From positions 2,914,001 through 2,978,000 of the forward strand of contig NZ_AP027362.1 of NCBI RefSeq assembly GCF_030295935.1: DNA of 64,000 bases, in the 5' to 3' direction. This stretch comes from Thalassotalea piscium (lineage in GTDB: Bacteria > Pseudomonadota > Gammaproteobacteria > Enterobacterales > Alteromonadaceae). This document shows positions 45,942 through 54,288 of this stretch, piece after piece. Within the stretch, counting starts at the first letter, position 1; each line of letters begins with the position of its first letter. The position numbers and the translations under genes are program-made. Below the pieces are notes generated by a model. It had not been told where the DNA came from, ran no database searches, and was given only the letters and a program-made list of their open reading frames with translations.

Positions 45942-46826
45942 GTGTTTGAAACATTAATTAACACCTTTGATCAAAGTCCAGCCTATTTTTACAGCTTTGT
46001 CGCTATTTTATCGTTACTTATCGGTAGCTTCCTTAATGTTGTTATATATCGTTTTCCTAAAATGTTAGAACTTGGATGGTATCAGGAGTGTCGCGAGTTT
46101 TTAGCTGACGAAATCAAAGATATTCCGGCAAAAGACGTAAAGCCATTAACACTTTCTAAGCCTAATTCAACCTGCCCTAGTTGTGGACACCCAATTAAGT
46201 TTTATGAAAACATTCCAGTACTTAGCTGGTTAATACTTAAAGGTAAGTGTAGCCAGTGTAAAAACGCTATTTCAATTCGTTATCCATTAATTGAAGCCGC
46301 CACAGCCTTATTTAGTGTAATAATTGCTTACCAATATGGCGTATCGGAACAAACCTTCTTTTTAATAATATTAACTTGGGGCTTAATCGCTTTAACCATG
46401 ATCGATTTTGATACTATGCTGTTGCCCGATCAGATAACACTACCATTACTTTGGTTAGGGCTTTTAGTTAATATTAATGGTTTATATATACCATTAGAGC
46501 AATCCGTAATTGGTGCTGCAGTCGGTTATATGAGTTTATATAGTATTTTTTGGCTATTTAAATTAATTACGGGTAAAGAAGGCATGGGTTATGGCGACTT
46601 TAAACTTGTCGCAGTATTTGGTGCTTGGATGGGATGGCAATTACTTCCTTTGTTAATTTTAATGGCATCGCTTGTTGGTGCAATTGTTGGCTTATCATTA
46701 ATGGCTTTTAAAGGTCATCAACGAGAGCAGGCGATTCCATTTGGTCCATACCTAGCTGTTGCCGGTTGGATAACCTTACTTTGGGGTGAAGGTATTTGGC
46801 AGTGGTATTTAAGCTTTATTATATAA
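45942..46826 (+). CDS. pilD: Prepilin leader peptidase / N-methyltransferase PilD
   Basis: A 294-residue membrane aspartyl protease that cleaves prepilin leaders after Gly and methylates the new N-terminal Phe. The start is GTG at 45942. After one helix comes the cytosolic zinc domain with CPSC and CSQC (about residues 72-75 and 98-101), then several membrane helices with the active-site aspartates in IDFDTMLLPDQ and GYGDFKL. Length is typical. It follows the repeat array and precedes coaE by 16 bp, a conserved pilD-coaE-zapD-yacG order. Confidence 0.97.
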   Translation: MFETLINTFDQSPAYFYSFVAILSLLIGSFLNVVIYRFPKMLELGWYQECREFLADEIKDIPAKDVKPLTLSKPNSTCPSCGHPIKFYENIPVLSWLILKGKCSQCKNAISIRYPLIEAATALFSVIIAYQYGVSEQTFFLIILTWGLIALTMIDFDTMLLPDQITLPLLWLGLLVNINGLYIPLEQSVIGAAVGYMSLYSIFWLFKLITGKEGMGYGDFKLVAVFGAWMGWQLLPLLILMASLVGAIVGLSLMAFKGHQREQAIPFGPYLAVAGWITLLWGEGIWQWYLSFII

Positions 46827-46842
46827 AAACAGACTATAAATT

Positions 46843-47454
46843 ATGGCAAACTATATTGTAGGGCTTAGTGGCGGGATCGGCAGTGGTAAAACAACGGTTT
46901 CAAAGCTATTTGAACAACACGGCGTTAGTGTGATAGATGCAGACATAATCGCCCGTGATGTTGTGGTTAAAGGCTCTGAAGCCCTCACTCTCATTATTGA
47001 ATACTTTGGTGAAAATTTTTTATTGCCAACGGGTGAATTAGACCGTACCAAGCTGAGAACACGCATATTTAGCAATTCTAAAGATAAGTTATGGCTTAAT
47101 AACTTATTACACCCACTAATTCGAAAGAATATAATACAAGCCCTTGAACAAGCCCCTAGTGATTACTGTTTACTTGTAGCACCGTTACTCTTAGAAAATA
47201 ACCTTCAACACTTAGTTGATCGCGTGTTAATTGTTGATGTAAGTGAAGAAATACAAATTAAAAGAACACTAACACGAGACAAAAGCAGTGAGGTAGAGAT
47301 TCGTGCTATTATTAATAGCCAAATTTCACGACATTCTCGGCAACAAGCGGCCGACGATATTATTAATAATAATGATACTGATCTAGCTAAATTAGAAGAA
47401 AACGTGCGCCTATTACATCAAAAATACCTAGAAAATAGTAAAATAGCTGAATAA
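46843..47454 (+). CDS. coaE: Dephospho-CoA kinase
   Basis: A 203-residue kinase for the last step of CoA synthesis, phosphorylating the 3'-hydroxyl of dephospho-CoA. The P-loop GLSGGIGSGKTTVSKLF (about 7-23) with VIDADIIARDVV, LLHPLIRK and LVAPLLLENN are family features. Normal length. It is 16 bp behind pilD. Its 3' flank begins the 287 bp region with a highly folded element before zapD. Confidence 0.97.
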   Translation: MANYIVGLSGGIGSGKTTVSKLFEQHGVSVIDADIIARDVVVKGSEALTLIIEYFGENFLLPTGELDRTKLRTRIFSNSKDKLWLNNLLHPLIRKNIIQALEQAPSDYCLLVAPLLLENNLQHLVDRVLIVDVSEEIQIKRTLTRDKSSEVEIRAIINSQISRHSRQQAADDIINNNDTDLAKLEENVRLLHQKYLENSKIAE

Positions 47455-47551
47455 AAAGCTTTTTAGTGAAAGTATTAGCCATTTAGCCCATCCCTCGTTA
47501 GTATATTGATGAATTCCATTAGGGTTGTGACCTATGGTCTTTCATTTTGGC

Positions 47552-47665
47552 ATTGTGTTGCATTTAAAAAGATAGCAACTAAGTCCTGAGGTAATGTGCA
47601 GTTGGTTAAATGCTTAGCACCGTTAAATTACCACTTAATAGTTGCTCCAATTATAGCAACACATT
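47552..47665. other. Strongly folded 114 bp element between coaE and zapD
   Basis: Three nested complementary pairs close one long imperfect hairpin: ATTGTGTTGC (47552-47561) with GCAACACATT (47656-47665), AGCAACTAAG (47574-47583) with CTTAATAGTTGCT (47634-47646), and GGTAAT (47590-47595) with ATTACC (47627-47632). The arms also hold internal GTTGC/GCAAC inversions. It contains no gene and is not a GTAG repeat. It could be a small mobile element, a structured 5' region of zapD or a small RNA gene. Confidence 0.5.
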
Positions 47666-47741
47666 ATGTCAGAGCTGACTACAATTACATCGCGTAGTGT
47701 CCGCCTTGTTACCTTAAAGAATACCGATAGCTGAGAGTGAA

Positions 47742-48515
47742 ATGATAGAGCAACAGACCCTAAATAATATCAAAAATATTTTATATGAACATCCTCTTAA
47801 TGAGCGTATAAGAAGCTACCTTAAACTTGAGCAAATGTTTACTCAGCTAAAAGCAAGTATTACTGTAGATGCAAAGGTTAGCTATCACATATACTTTAAC
47901 GCAATGTTTTCGATTATTGATACCTTAGAGCGTAACGATATTCGTGGTGATTTAATTAAAGACTTAGAGAAGCTTGAACAAAACTTAGTTATATGGTCTA
48001 AATCACCTGAAATTAACGATAGTGCATTACAAGAAAATTTAAAAAATGTAGTAGAGCTCATTTGTCATTTACGGGCAAAAAGCCCGCAGTGGTGCCAAGT
48101 TAAAAACGACCAGTTCTTAATGAGTTTGAAGCAACGCTACGCGATACAAGGTGGAAATTGTAGCTTTGACCTACCGCAATTACAGTTTTGGTTAAACCAA
48201 CCCGGAACAAGTATTGAACAAAGCATGAGTAGTTGGTTGAATCTGTTCAACCAAATAGATAAAGCGCTAGCATTAATTTTAAAGTTTATACGCCAACGCG
48301 TGTTATTTGAGCCTATTTCATCCGAGAGTGGTTTTTATCAAGATAGTGGAGAAGGTGTTTTATTACTGCGGATAAGGGTTGCACACAATGCACCTTATTA
48401 TCCAACAGTAAGCGGTAATAAGTTTAGGTATTCAATACGGTTTATGGCACCATGCGAGCAACTTGGTAAACGATATTATAGCCAATCTACTGATTTTGAA
48501 TTAGCACGCTGTTAA
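47742..48515 (+). CDS. zapD: Cell division protein ZapD
   Basis: A 257-residue cytosolic protein that cross-links FtsZ filaments in the division ring. Sequence features are the NERIRSYLKLEQMF N-terminus, GDLIKDLEKLEQNL and the C-terminal QDSGEGVLLLRIRVAHNAPYYPTVSGNKFRYSIRF typical of ZapD/YacF (the long block spans about residues 204-238). Length is normal. The gene lies between coaE and yacG, the common order. A GAGAGTGAA ribosome-binding stretch precedes the ATG. The nearby ftsZ gene in this window supplies its partner. Confidence 0.95.
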   Translation: MIEQQTLNNIKNILYEHPLNERIRSYLKLEQMFTQLKASITVDAKVSYHIYFNAMFSIIDTLERNDIRGDLIKDLEKLEQNLVIWSKSPEINDSALQENLKNVVELICHLRAKSPQWCQVKNDQFLMSLKQRYAIQGGNCSFDLPQLQFWLNQPGTSIEQSMSSWLNLFNQIDKALALILKFIRQRVLFEPISSESGFYQDSGEGVLLLRIRVAHNAPYYPTVSGNKFRYSIRFMAPCEQLGKRYYSQSTDFELARC

Positions 48516-48574
48516 TGAGGGCGAGCAAGTAACTTAATAGACTGAGTTAATACGAGCAGTAATGTAAAGGTTCG

Positions 48575-48795
48575 TTACAAGTAAATTGGCTTTTACCACC
48601 AAAGATGACGGTAGTAGGCTTAGTAGGGTAATGCAAGAGCAATTAGCGATAACTTAATCAATAGTATTGACGTTCTTTGACGGCGTAAACGCCGACCTAC
48701 ATTTGTTTAGCAGATCTATTTTTTTGTAGGTTGGGCTTTGCCGCCACGGATGGCGGTAGCAGGGTAATGCAGGAGCAATTACCGATAAGCCCATA
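48575..48795. repeat. GTAG palindromic repeat cluster between zapD and yacG
   Basis: Within the 354 bp zapD-yacG gap are a degenerate long-form element (about 48585-48650), then GACGGCGTAAACGCCGACC followed by inverse CTAC, and a complete long form with GTAGGTTGGGCTTTGCCGCC, GGATGGCGGTAG and GGAGCAATTACC. Same family as the other arrays. Non-coding. Confidence 0.85.
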
Positions 48796-48869
48796 GAAAT
48801 AATAAATTTAACTTGTCGGATTAAACGCCAAGCTATCTAAAAATATTTAAATGTTATGAGAGTAATATT

Positions 48870-49106
48870 ATGACACTAAAAGTTTCATGTCCAACCTGTA
48901 ACAATCAGGTTTTATGGTTACCCGAGAGTGAATTCCGCCCTTTTTGTAGTAAAAGATGCCAATTAATTGACTTAGGTGAATGGGCAGATGAAGGGCATAA
49001 AATATCTCAACCTATACAAGAAAATGTTGAGTTAAGCGAAGAAATGCTTGATGCGTTAGAAGATCAGTTTATTCAACAAAATAAGTTTTTTGTTGAGCCA
49101 GAGTAA
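48870..49106 (+). CDS. yacG: DNA gyrase inhibitor YacG
   Basis: A 78-residue zinc protein with CPTC near residues 7-10 and CSKRC near residues 26-30, the four-cysteine site of YacG, followed by [14 protein letters not shown]. YacG binds GyrB and blocks DNA binding by gyrase. The acidic C-terminal tail (about 50-78) is longer than the core. It is in the conserved coaE-zapD-yacG order, separated from zapD by a repeat cluster and from the convergent mutT gene by an 83 bp-unit array. Confidence 0.95.
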   Translation: MTLKVSCPTCNNQVLWLPESEFRPFCSKRCQLIDLGEWADEGHKISQPIQENVELSEEMLDALEDQFIQQNKFFVEPE

Positions 49107-49116
49107 TACCTTTTAA

Positions 49117-49608
49117 CCGATAGGTTGAGCTTCAGCCCATCAGTAGTTATTTAGCTTATTATAATTGACGGCCTAAACGCCGACCTACATTATATTTACT
49201 TTGTAGGTTAGGGTTCAGCCCATCAGTAGTTACTTAGCTTATTATAATTGACGGCGTAAACGCTGACCTACATTATATTTACCTAGTAGGTTGGGCTTCA
49301 GCCCATCAGTAGTTATTTAGCTTGTTATAATTGACGGCGTAAACGCCGACCTAAAATATATTTACCTTGTAGGTTGGGCTTCAGCCCATCAGTAGTTATT
49401 TAGCTTGTTATAATTGACGGCGTAAACGCCGACCTAAAATATATTTACCTTGTAGGTTGGGCTTCAGCCCATCAGTAGTTATTTAGCTTATTATAATTGA
49501 CGGCGTAAACGCCGACCTACAATATATTTACCTTGTAGGTTGGGCTTTGCCGCCAAGAGTGCCGATAATAGGCCTAATAGGGTAATGCATGAGCAATTAC
49601 CGATAAAC
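49117..49608. repeat. Tandem array of 83 bp GTAG repeat units between yacG and mutT
   Basis: GACGGCGTAAACGCCGACCT (first copy GACGGCCTAAACGCC) begins at 49167, 49250, 49333, 49416 and 49499, exactly 83 bp apart. Each unit holds an inverse GTAG hairpin, a short AT spacer, then GTAGGTTGGGCTTCAGCCCA in the other orientation and a TAGTTATTTAGCTT spacer. The last copy ends in a degenerate long form that abuts the mutT stop codon. Placed between convergent genes. Confidence 0.92.
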
Positions 49609-49610
49609 TA

Positions 49611-50003
49611 TCAGCAACCTTTCAACTTATTAATTATTTCAATATTTGCGGCAGGGAAGTCAAGGGTCGATAATGTTGCGACTTCAAACCAAGCTTCTTG
49701 CTGCCCTTCTTGTGCGCTAGGCTCACCTAGATAGTTATCGATGATAAATACTTCTAATAAAACGCTTTTATCAACATAGTCATGCGATATTTCTACTAAA
49801 GGTATACATGATAGTACTTCTATACCTATCTCTTCTTTAAGCTCACGAGACAGCGCCTGATATACTGTCTCGTTTGCTTCAACCTTCCCGCCTGGAAATT
49901 CCCACTTGCCACCTTGGTGAACATTATCAGCACGCTTTGTTAAAAAAACTTGTTGATCAGCAAGTATGACGCCAACGGCAACATGAACGCGTTTCTTAGT
50001 CAT
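49611..50003 (-). CDS. mutT: 8-oxo-dGTP diphosphatase MutT
   Basis: A 130-residue Nudix hydrolase, starting MTKKRVHVAVGVIL, that removes oxidised dGTP from the nucleotide pool. The Nudix box runs from GGKVEANETVYQALSREL to KEEIGIE (about residues 37-59), with all Glu ligands. A longer start at 50033 adds ten residues, but AAAAGGT sits at binding distance before 50003. It is last in the dcw-secA-mutT run. A hairpin with a T-run just ahead of its ribosome-binding site suggests reduced read-through from secA. Confidence 0.95.
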   Translation of the reverse strand: MTKKRVHVAVGVILADQQVFLTKRADNVHQGGKWEFPGGKVEANETVYQALSRELKEEIGIEVLSCIPLVEISHDYVDKSVLLEVFIIDNYLGEPSAQEGQQEAWFEVATLSTLDFPAANIEIINKLKGC

Positions 50004-50021
50004 TATATTTACCTTTTGATA

Positions 50022-50049
50022 TAAAAATGCCAATCATAAGATTGGCATT
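50022..50049 (-). terminator. Rho-independent terminator between secA and mutT
   Basis: On the minus strand AATGCCAATC pairs perfectly with GATTGGCATT around a four-base loop and continues into TTTTTATA. It lies 25 bp after the secA stop and 20 bp before the mutT ATG. Confidence 0.85.
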
Positions 50050-50074
50050 AATTACTTCACGTACGGTGGCAAGT

Positions 50075-52756
50075 TTATGTTAATTTGCCATGACACTGCT
50101 TATATTTCTTACCTGAACCACAAGGACATGGCTCGTTACGTCCTACTCTTGCAATACCTTGATCTTGTGTTGATGAGCTTGCTGATTCATGCGTATATTC
50201 TTTAGGCGCCTCATCAGCTTTACGATGTTGCTCTTCTACGGCTTCAACATCTGACTCAGCTTTAATCTGTACTTTACTCAACACGCCAATCACATCAAAC
50301 TTCAAGTTCTCTAATAATTCAGAAAATAGTTCAAATGATTCACGCTTATATTCTTGCTTAGGATTTTTTTGTGCATAACCACGTAGGTGGATACCTTGAC
50401 GCAAATGATCCATAGCAGCCAAGTGCTCTTTCCAATGAGAATCTAAGCTCTGTAACATCACTGCTTTTTCGAATTGACGTAATACGTCTGCACCCACTTG
50501 CTTTTCTTTTTCACGATAAGCTTCAGTCGCAACTTCAAGTATTTTTTCACGCAAGGTTTCTTCGTGTAGCTTACTATCTTCTTTAAGCCATTGTGCAATA
50601 GGCATTTCAAGCGCTAATTCGCCTTTAATACGATCTTCTAACCCTGGTATATCCCACATTTCTTCTAATGACTGTGGTGGAATATGCTGATTAATAAGAC
50701 CCGTCACTACATCTTTACGGATATTGTCGATGATTTCGCTAATATCAGCTTCTTCCATTAATTCATTGCGTTGCTCATAAATTACTTTACGTTGATCATT
50801 AGCAACATCATCAAATTCTAATAATTGCTTACGCACATCAAAGTTACGACCTTCCACTTTACGTTGTGCGTTTTCAATGCTTTTGGTGACCCAAGGATGT
50901 TCAATTGCTTCACCACGCTCCATGCCAAGTTTACGCATCATATTAGTAATACGCTCAGAAGCAAATATACGCATTAACCCATCTTCCATTGACAAGTAGA
51001 AACGAGTTGAACCTGCATCACCTTGGCGACCTGAGCGGCCGCGCAGCTGGTTATCTATACGACGAGATTCATGACGCTCTGTAGCAACAATATGTAAACC
51101 ACCTAAATCAAGTACTTTTTGGTGTTGCTCTTTCCACTCTTCTTTAACTTTTGCTATTTTTTCTGCTGTAGGATCTTTGATCTTAGCGATCATCGCATCT
51201 AAATTACCACCAAGTACAATATCAGTACCACGGCCGGCCATATTAGTTGCAATAGTTACTGAGCCTACTTTGCCAGCGTCTGCAACAATTTCTGCTTCTT
51301 GGGCATGAAATTTAGCGTTCAATACTTTGTGTTTTATTTTCGATTTTTTTAAGTAAGCAGAAAGAAATTCTGAAGTTTCAATACTGATAGTACCCACAAG
51401 CACAGGCTGACCTCGTTCTACACAGTCTTGAATATCAGCTAAAATTGCTTCGTATTTTTCTTCAGCAGTTAAATAGATTAAATCAGGTAAATCTTTACGG
51501 ATCATTGGCTGGTTTGTTGGCATAACCACAGTTTCAAGACCGTAAATATGGTTAAATTCAAACGCTTCAGTATCTGCAGTACCTGTCATACCCGACAACT
51601 TATTGTATAAACGGAAAAAGTTTTGGAAGGTGATAGATGCAAGCGTTTGGTTTTCATTCTGAATTTTTACACCTTCTTTAGCTTCTACAGCTTGGTGTAA
51701 TCCTTCTGACCAACGACGGCCTTCCATTGTACGGCCGGTATGTTCATCAACAATAACTATTTCGTCGTCTTTAACAATGTAGTCGACATCTTTTTGAAAA
51801 AGCTTGTGTGCACGAAGTGCGGCCATTACATGATGAAGTAAAGTAATATTACTGGCTGAAAATAATGAATCGCCATCTTGAATCAAGCCTTTCTCTTGCA
51901 TGATTTCTTCAATGCGAATTTGGCCACGTTCGGTTAAGTAAATTTGCTTTGATTTTTCATCAACAGTGAAGTCACCTGTACTTTCTTCACCTTCTTTATC
52001 TTCTTCTTCCTGCTGTTCAAGTGTAGGAACAATAAGGTTAATTTGGCGATAAAGCTCTGAGCTATCTTCTGCTTGTCCTGAAATTATTAACGGTGTTCTT
52101 GCTTCGTCAATTAAAATTGAGTCAACTTCATCAACTACAGCAAAATTTAATGGTTTTTGAACACGTTCTTCGGGCGAAAAAGCCATGTTGTCACGTAGGT
52201 AATCAAAACCAAACTCATTGTTTGTACCATAAGTAACATCAGAGTCGTAAGCAGCTTGTTTATCTGGCTGCGCCATGCCCGCGATATTACAACCAACGGT
52301 CATACCTAAAAATTCAAATAAGGGTCTACTCCAGTCTGCATCACGAGAAGCTAAGTAATCGTTAACGGTAATTACATGTACACCTTGACCAGATAATGCG
52401 TTTAAATATGAAGGTAATGTTGCGGTGAGGGTTTTACCTTCACCAGTACGCATTTCTGCAATTTTACCATCGTTTAGAACCATACCACCTATCAACTGTA
52501 CGTCGAAATGGCGCATGCCCAAAACACGCTTACTTGCTTCTCTTACTACAGCAAAGGCTTCAGGTAAAATATCATCTAAGCTTTCTTTTTGACTTATTCT
52601 CTCTTTAAACTCTGTTGTTTTTGCTTTTAATTCGTCATCAGAGAGCGCTTCCATTGCAGGCTCTAAGGCATTAATTTTCGTTACTTCTTTGCCCATTTGT
52701 TTTAGTAATCTGTCGTTACGACTACCAAACAGCTTTGTCATTATATTTACAAACAT
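50075..52756 (-). CDS. secA: Preprotein translocase ATPase SecA
   Basis: An 893-residue motor of the general secretion pathway. The start [20 protein letters not shown] matches the family N-terminus, so 52756 is preferred over the ATG 15 bases later. Walker [14 protein letters not shown] (about residues 103-115) and [19 protein letters not shown] lie in the first ATPase half; a helicase-type second half has [15 protein letters not shown] and [15 protein letters not shown]-like features. The C-terminal zinc finger [14 protein letters not shown] binds SecB. Length is normal. No SecM-like arrest peptide gene precedes it. Confidence 0.99.
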   Translation of the reverse strand: MFVNIMTKLFGSRNDRLLKQMGKEVTKINALEPAMEALSDDELKAKTTEFKERISQKESLDDILPEAFAVVREASKRVLGMRHFDVQLIGGMVLNDGKIAEMRTGEGKTLTATLPSYLNALSGQGVHVITVNDYLASRDADWSRPLFEFLGMTVGCNIAGMAQPDKQAAYDSDVTYGTNNEFGFDYLRDNMAFSPEERVQKPLNFAVVDEVDSILIDEARTPLIISGQAEDSSELYRQINLIVPTLEQQEEEDKEGEESTGDFTVDEKSKQIYLTERGQIRIEEIMQEKGLIQDGDSLFSASNITLLHHVMAALRAHKLFQKDVDYIVKDDEIVIVDEHTGRTMEGRRWSEGLHQAVEAKEGVKIQNENQTLASITFQNFFRLYNKLSGMTGTADTEAFEFNHIYGLETVVMPTNQPMIRKDLPDLIYLTAEEKYEAILADIQDCVERGQPVLVGTISIETSEFLSAYLKKSKIKHKVLNAKFHAQEAEIVADAGKVGSVTIATNMAGRGTDIVLGGNLDAMIAKIKDPTAEKIAKVKEEWKEQHQKVLDLGGLHIVATERHESRRIDNQLRGRSGRQGDAGSTRFYLSMEDGLMRIFASERITNMMRKLGMERGEAIEHPWVTKSIENAQRKVEGRNFDVRKQLLEFDDVANDQRKVIYEQRNELMEEADISEIIDNIRKDVVTGLINQHIPPQSLEEMWDIPGLEDRIKGELALEMPIAQWLKEDSKLHEETLREKILEVATEAYREKEKQVGADVLRQFEKAVMLQSLDSHWKEHLAAMDHLRQGIHLRGYAQKNPKQEYKRESFELFSELLENLKFDVIGVLSKVQIKAESDVEAVEEQHRKADEAPKEYTHESASSSTQDQGIARVGRNEPCPCGSGKKYKQCHGKLT

Positions 52757-52797
52757 CTTTGTTAAACCATATTTAGAAGAAGATCTTCCGTACTAAA

Positions 52798-52823
52798 ATA
52801 AAAGTGATCGGCAAGCCGATCAC
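52798..52823 (-). terminator. Rho-independent terminator after the M23 peptidase gene
   Basis: GTGATCGG pairs perfectly with CCGATCAC around a four-base loop and is followed on the minus strand by TTTTATTTT. It lies 22 bp after the stop codon and 42 bp before secA, so secA needs its own nearby promoter or read-through. Confidence 0.88.
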
Positions 52824-52844
52824 CAAAAAAATGCAATTTACAGG

Positions 52845-53747
52845 TTATTTGGCTTTACGATAAACGTATTTCACGGGGTCTATATGCTTATTGTTACGCA
52901 ATATTTCATAATGAACGTGAGGCCCTGTTGAACGCCCCGTACTTCCCATGAGCGCAATAGATTGACCTTTATTAACCACATCACCTACATTGACCAATAA
53001 TTCTTTATTGTGCCCGTAGCGTGTTTTTATACCCTTACCATGATCAATTTCAATTAACTGCCCATAACCATAACGCTCGCTTGCCCAAGAAACCACACCA
53101 GCGGCTGTTGCAATTACATGTGTGTTCTCTTTCCCTGCAAAGTCTACACCCTTGTGCATTGCTGGGCGACCATTAAATGGGTCTTTTCTAACCCCATAAT
53201 AAGATGAGAGCCAACCTTTTTTAATTGGGCGACCAGATAAATAACTTGTGTTTTCTATATGGTGACCAAAAGTTAAAGATTCAAGTAGTTTTAATTGTTT
53301 TTCTTTAAGCTGTAATTCTGTTTCAAGTGCTTGAACGTCACTAAATAATGCTGATGCAGATAATGTTTGGTTTACATGCGATTGGATCATAGGTCCACCA
53401 CTAGGTGGTAATTCAGAAAAATTAAATTCATTTTCGGGGATATTCGCTTGTTCAGCTAACCTGTCTCCCAAGGCATTGAGTCGTAATACTTGGCTTTGGA
53501 GTTCAGCTAACTTTATCGTTAAGGCGGTAACTTGTTGGCTTTTTTCTTTTAGTTCAATATCGTAAGAATCTTTGCTATCAGTAAAGGTGTATAGTGGCGT
53601 TTGAGGCTGCGCTTCTGAAGTAAGTAATAAATGAATGATAAAACCAGAAATGAGTGCAAATACGAGCGCTGCTGACATCCAATGGAGTTTATTTAACTTC
53701 ATTAGAAATCTAACGTTTTTTCCTCGGTATAGTAATGTTAAACTCAT
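52845..53747 (-). CDS. M23 family (LytM-domain) peptidoglycan endopeptidase
   Basis: A 300-residue envelope protein: one N-terminal membrane helix (about 25-43), a coiled coil (about 60-105) and a second helical stretch near 135-155, then a C-terminal M23 domain. Zinc and catalytic residues are present in HKGVDFAG, IDHGKGIKTRYGH and HVHYEIL. It is expected to cleave peptide cross-links in peptidoglycan, or to act as a regulator of amidases. The start may instead be the ATG at 53702 (MKLNKLHW), as the upstream 15 residues are unremarkable. It is divergent from the DciA-like gene by 41 bp. Confidence 0.9.
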   Translation of the reverse strand: MSLTLLYRGKNVRFLMKLNKLHWMSAALVFALISGFIIHLLLTSEAQPQTPLYTFTDSKDSYDIELKEKSQQVTALTIKLAELQSQVLRLNALGDRLAEQANIPENEFNFSELPPSGGPMIQSHVNQTLSASALFSDVQALETELQLKEKQLKLLESLTFGHHIENTSYLSGRPIKKGWLSSYYGVRKDPFNGRPAMHKGVDFAGKENTHVIATAAGVVSWASERYGYGQLIEIDHGKGIKTRYGHNKELLVNVGDVVNKGQSIALMGSTGRSTGPHVHYEILRNNKHIDPVKYVYRKAK

Positions 53748-53788
53748 AGTTATTATCTAGCGGCTTCACTTTATATAGGGTTAATTAT

Positions 53789-54265
53789 ATGGCTCAGAAA
53801 TCAAAAAAACCAATAGATATGTCAATCTTGTTTTCTGAAACGTCAGGCACTTTGGCACAAATTGCAAAAAAAACCAACTCTTTAAAAATATTAGCTGACA
53901 TTGTACGACAAAGTTGCCCCGACCTACCAGCAGAAGTATGGCAAATTGCCAATTTCACCCAAAATACTTTAGTAATTGAAGTTAATTCTGCTATTTGGGC
54001 ACAGCGATTGCAATTTGAACGAGTAAAAATTTGCCAACAACTTTCCCTTGCTACTGATCACTTATTTACGCAAGTGACCATTAAAGTATCACCTTATCGC
54101 AGTAAAAAGTGTTATCCAACACCAGTATCAGATGAAAAAATAAAAACACAGTATATTTCATCGGCAACTGCACTACAGTTAAGTGAAGTTGCCGCAAGTG
54201 CACCTAAAAGCCTAAAACAAAAATTACTCAAATTAGCTAGTTTGGCTGATAAAAACAGAAGCTAG
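53789..54265 (+). CDS. DciA-like (DUF721) protein
   Basis: A 158-residue basic protein. The first 100 residues fit the DUF721/DciA domain: TLAQIAKKTNSLKILADIV, PAEVWQIANFTQNTLVIEV and SAIWAQRLQFER. DciA is the ancestral loader of the replicative helicase DnaB in bacteria lacking DnaC; the remaining C-terminal part is a Lys/Ser-rich tail. The gene is the only plus-strand one in the secA-lpxC region, a position seen in related genera. It is followed by the longest repeat array of the window. Confidence 0.85.
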   Translation: MAQKSKKPIDMSILFSETSGTLAQIAKKTNSLKILADIVRQSCPDLPAEVWQIANFTQNTLVIEVNSAIWAQRLQFERVKICQQLSLATDHLFTQVTIKVSPYRSKKCYPTPVSDEKIKTQYISSATALQLSEVAASAPKSLKQKLLKLASLADKNRS

Positions 54266-54288
54266 AACTATTCAAATTGTTATTATTT

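Noticed and set aside
47453-47470. AAAAAGCTTTTT palindrome at the end of coaE considered as a terminator
   Set aside because: The stem is nearly all A-T, without a loop and too weak to be called.
52757-52844. secM-like leader gene between the M23 gene and secA
   Set aside because: The gap is only 88 bp, is filled by a terminator hairpin and holds no open frame with an arrest motif.
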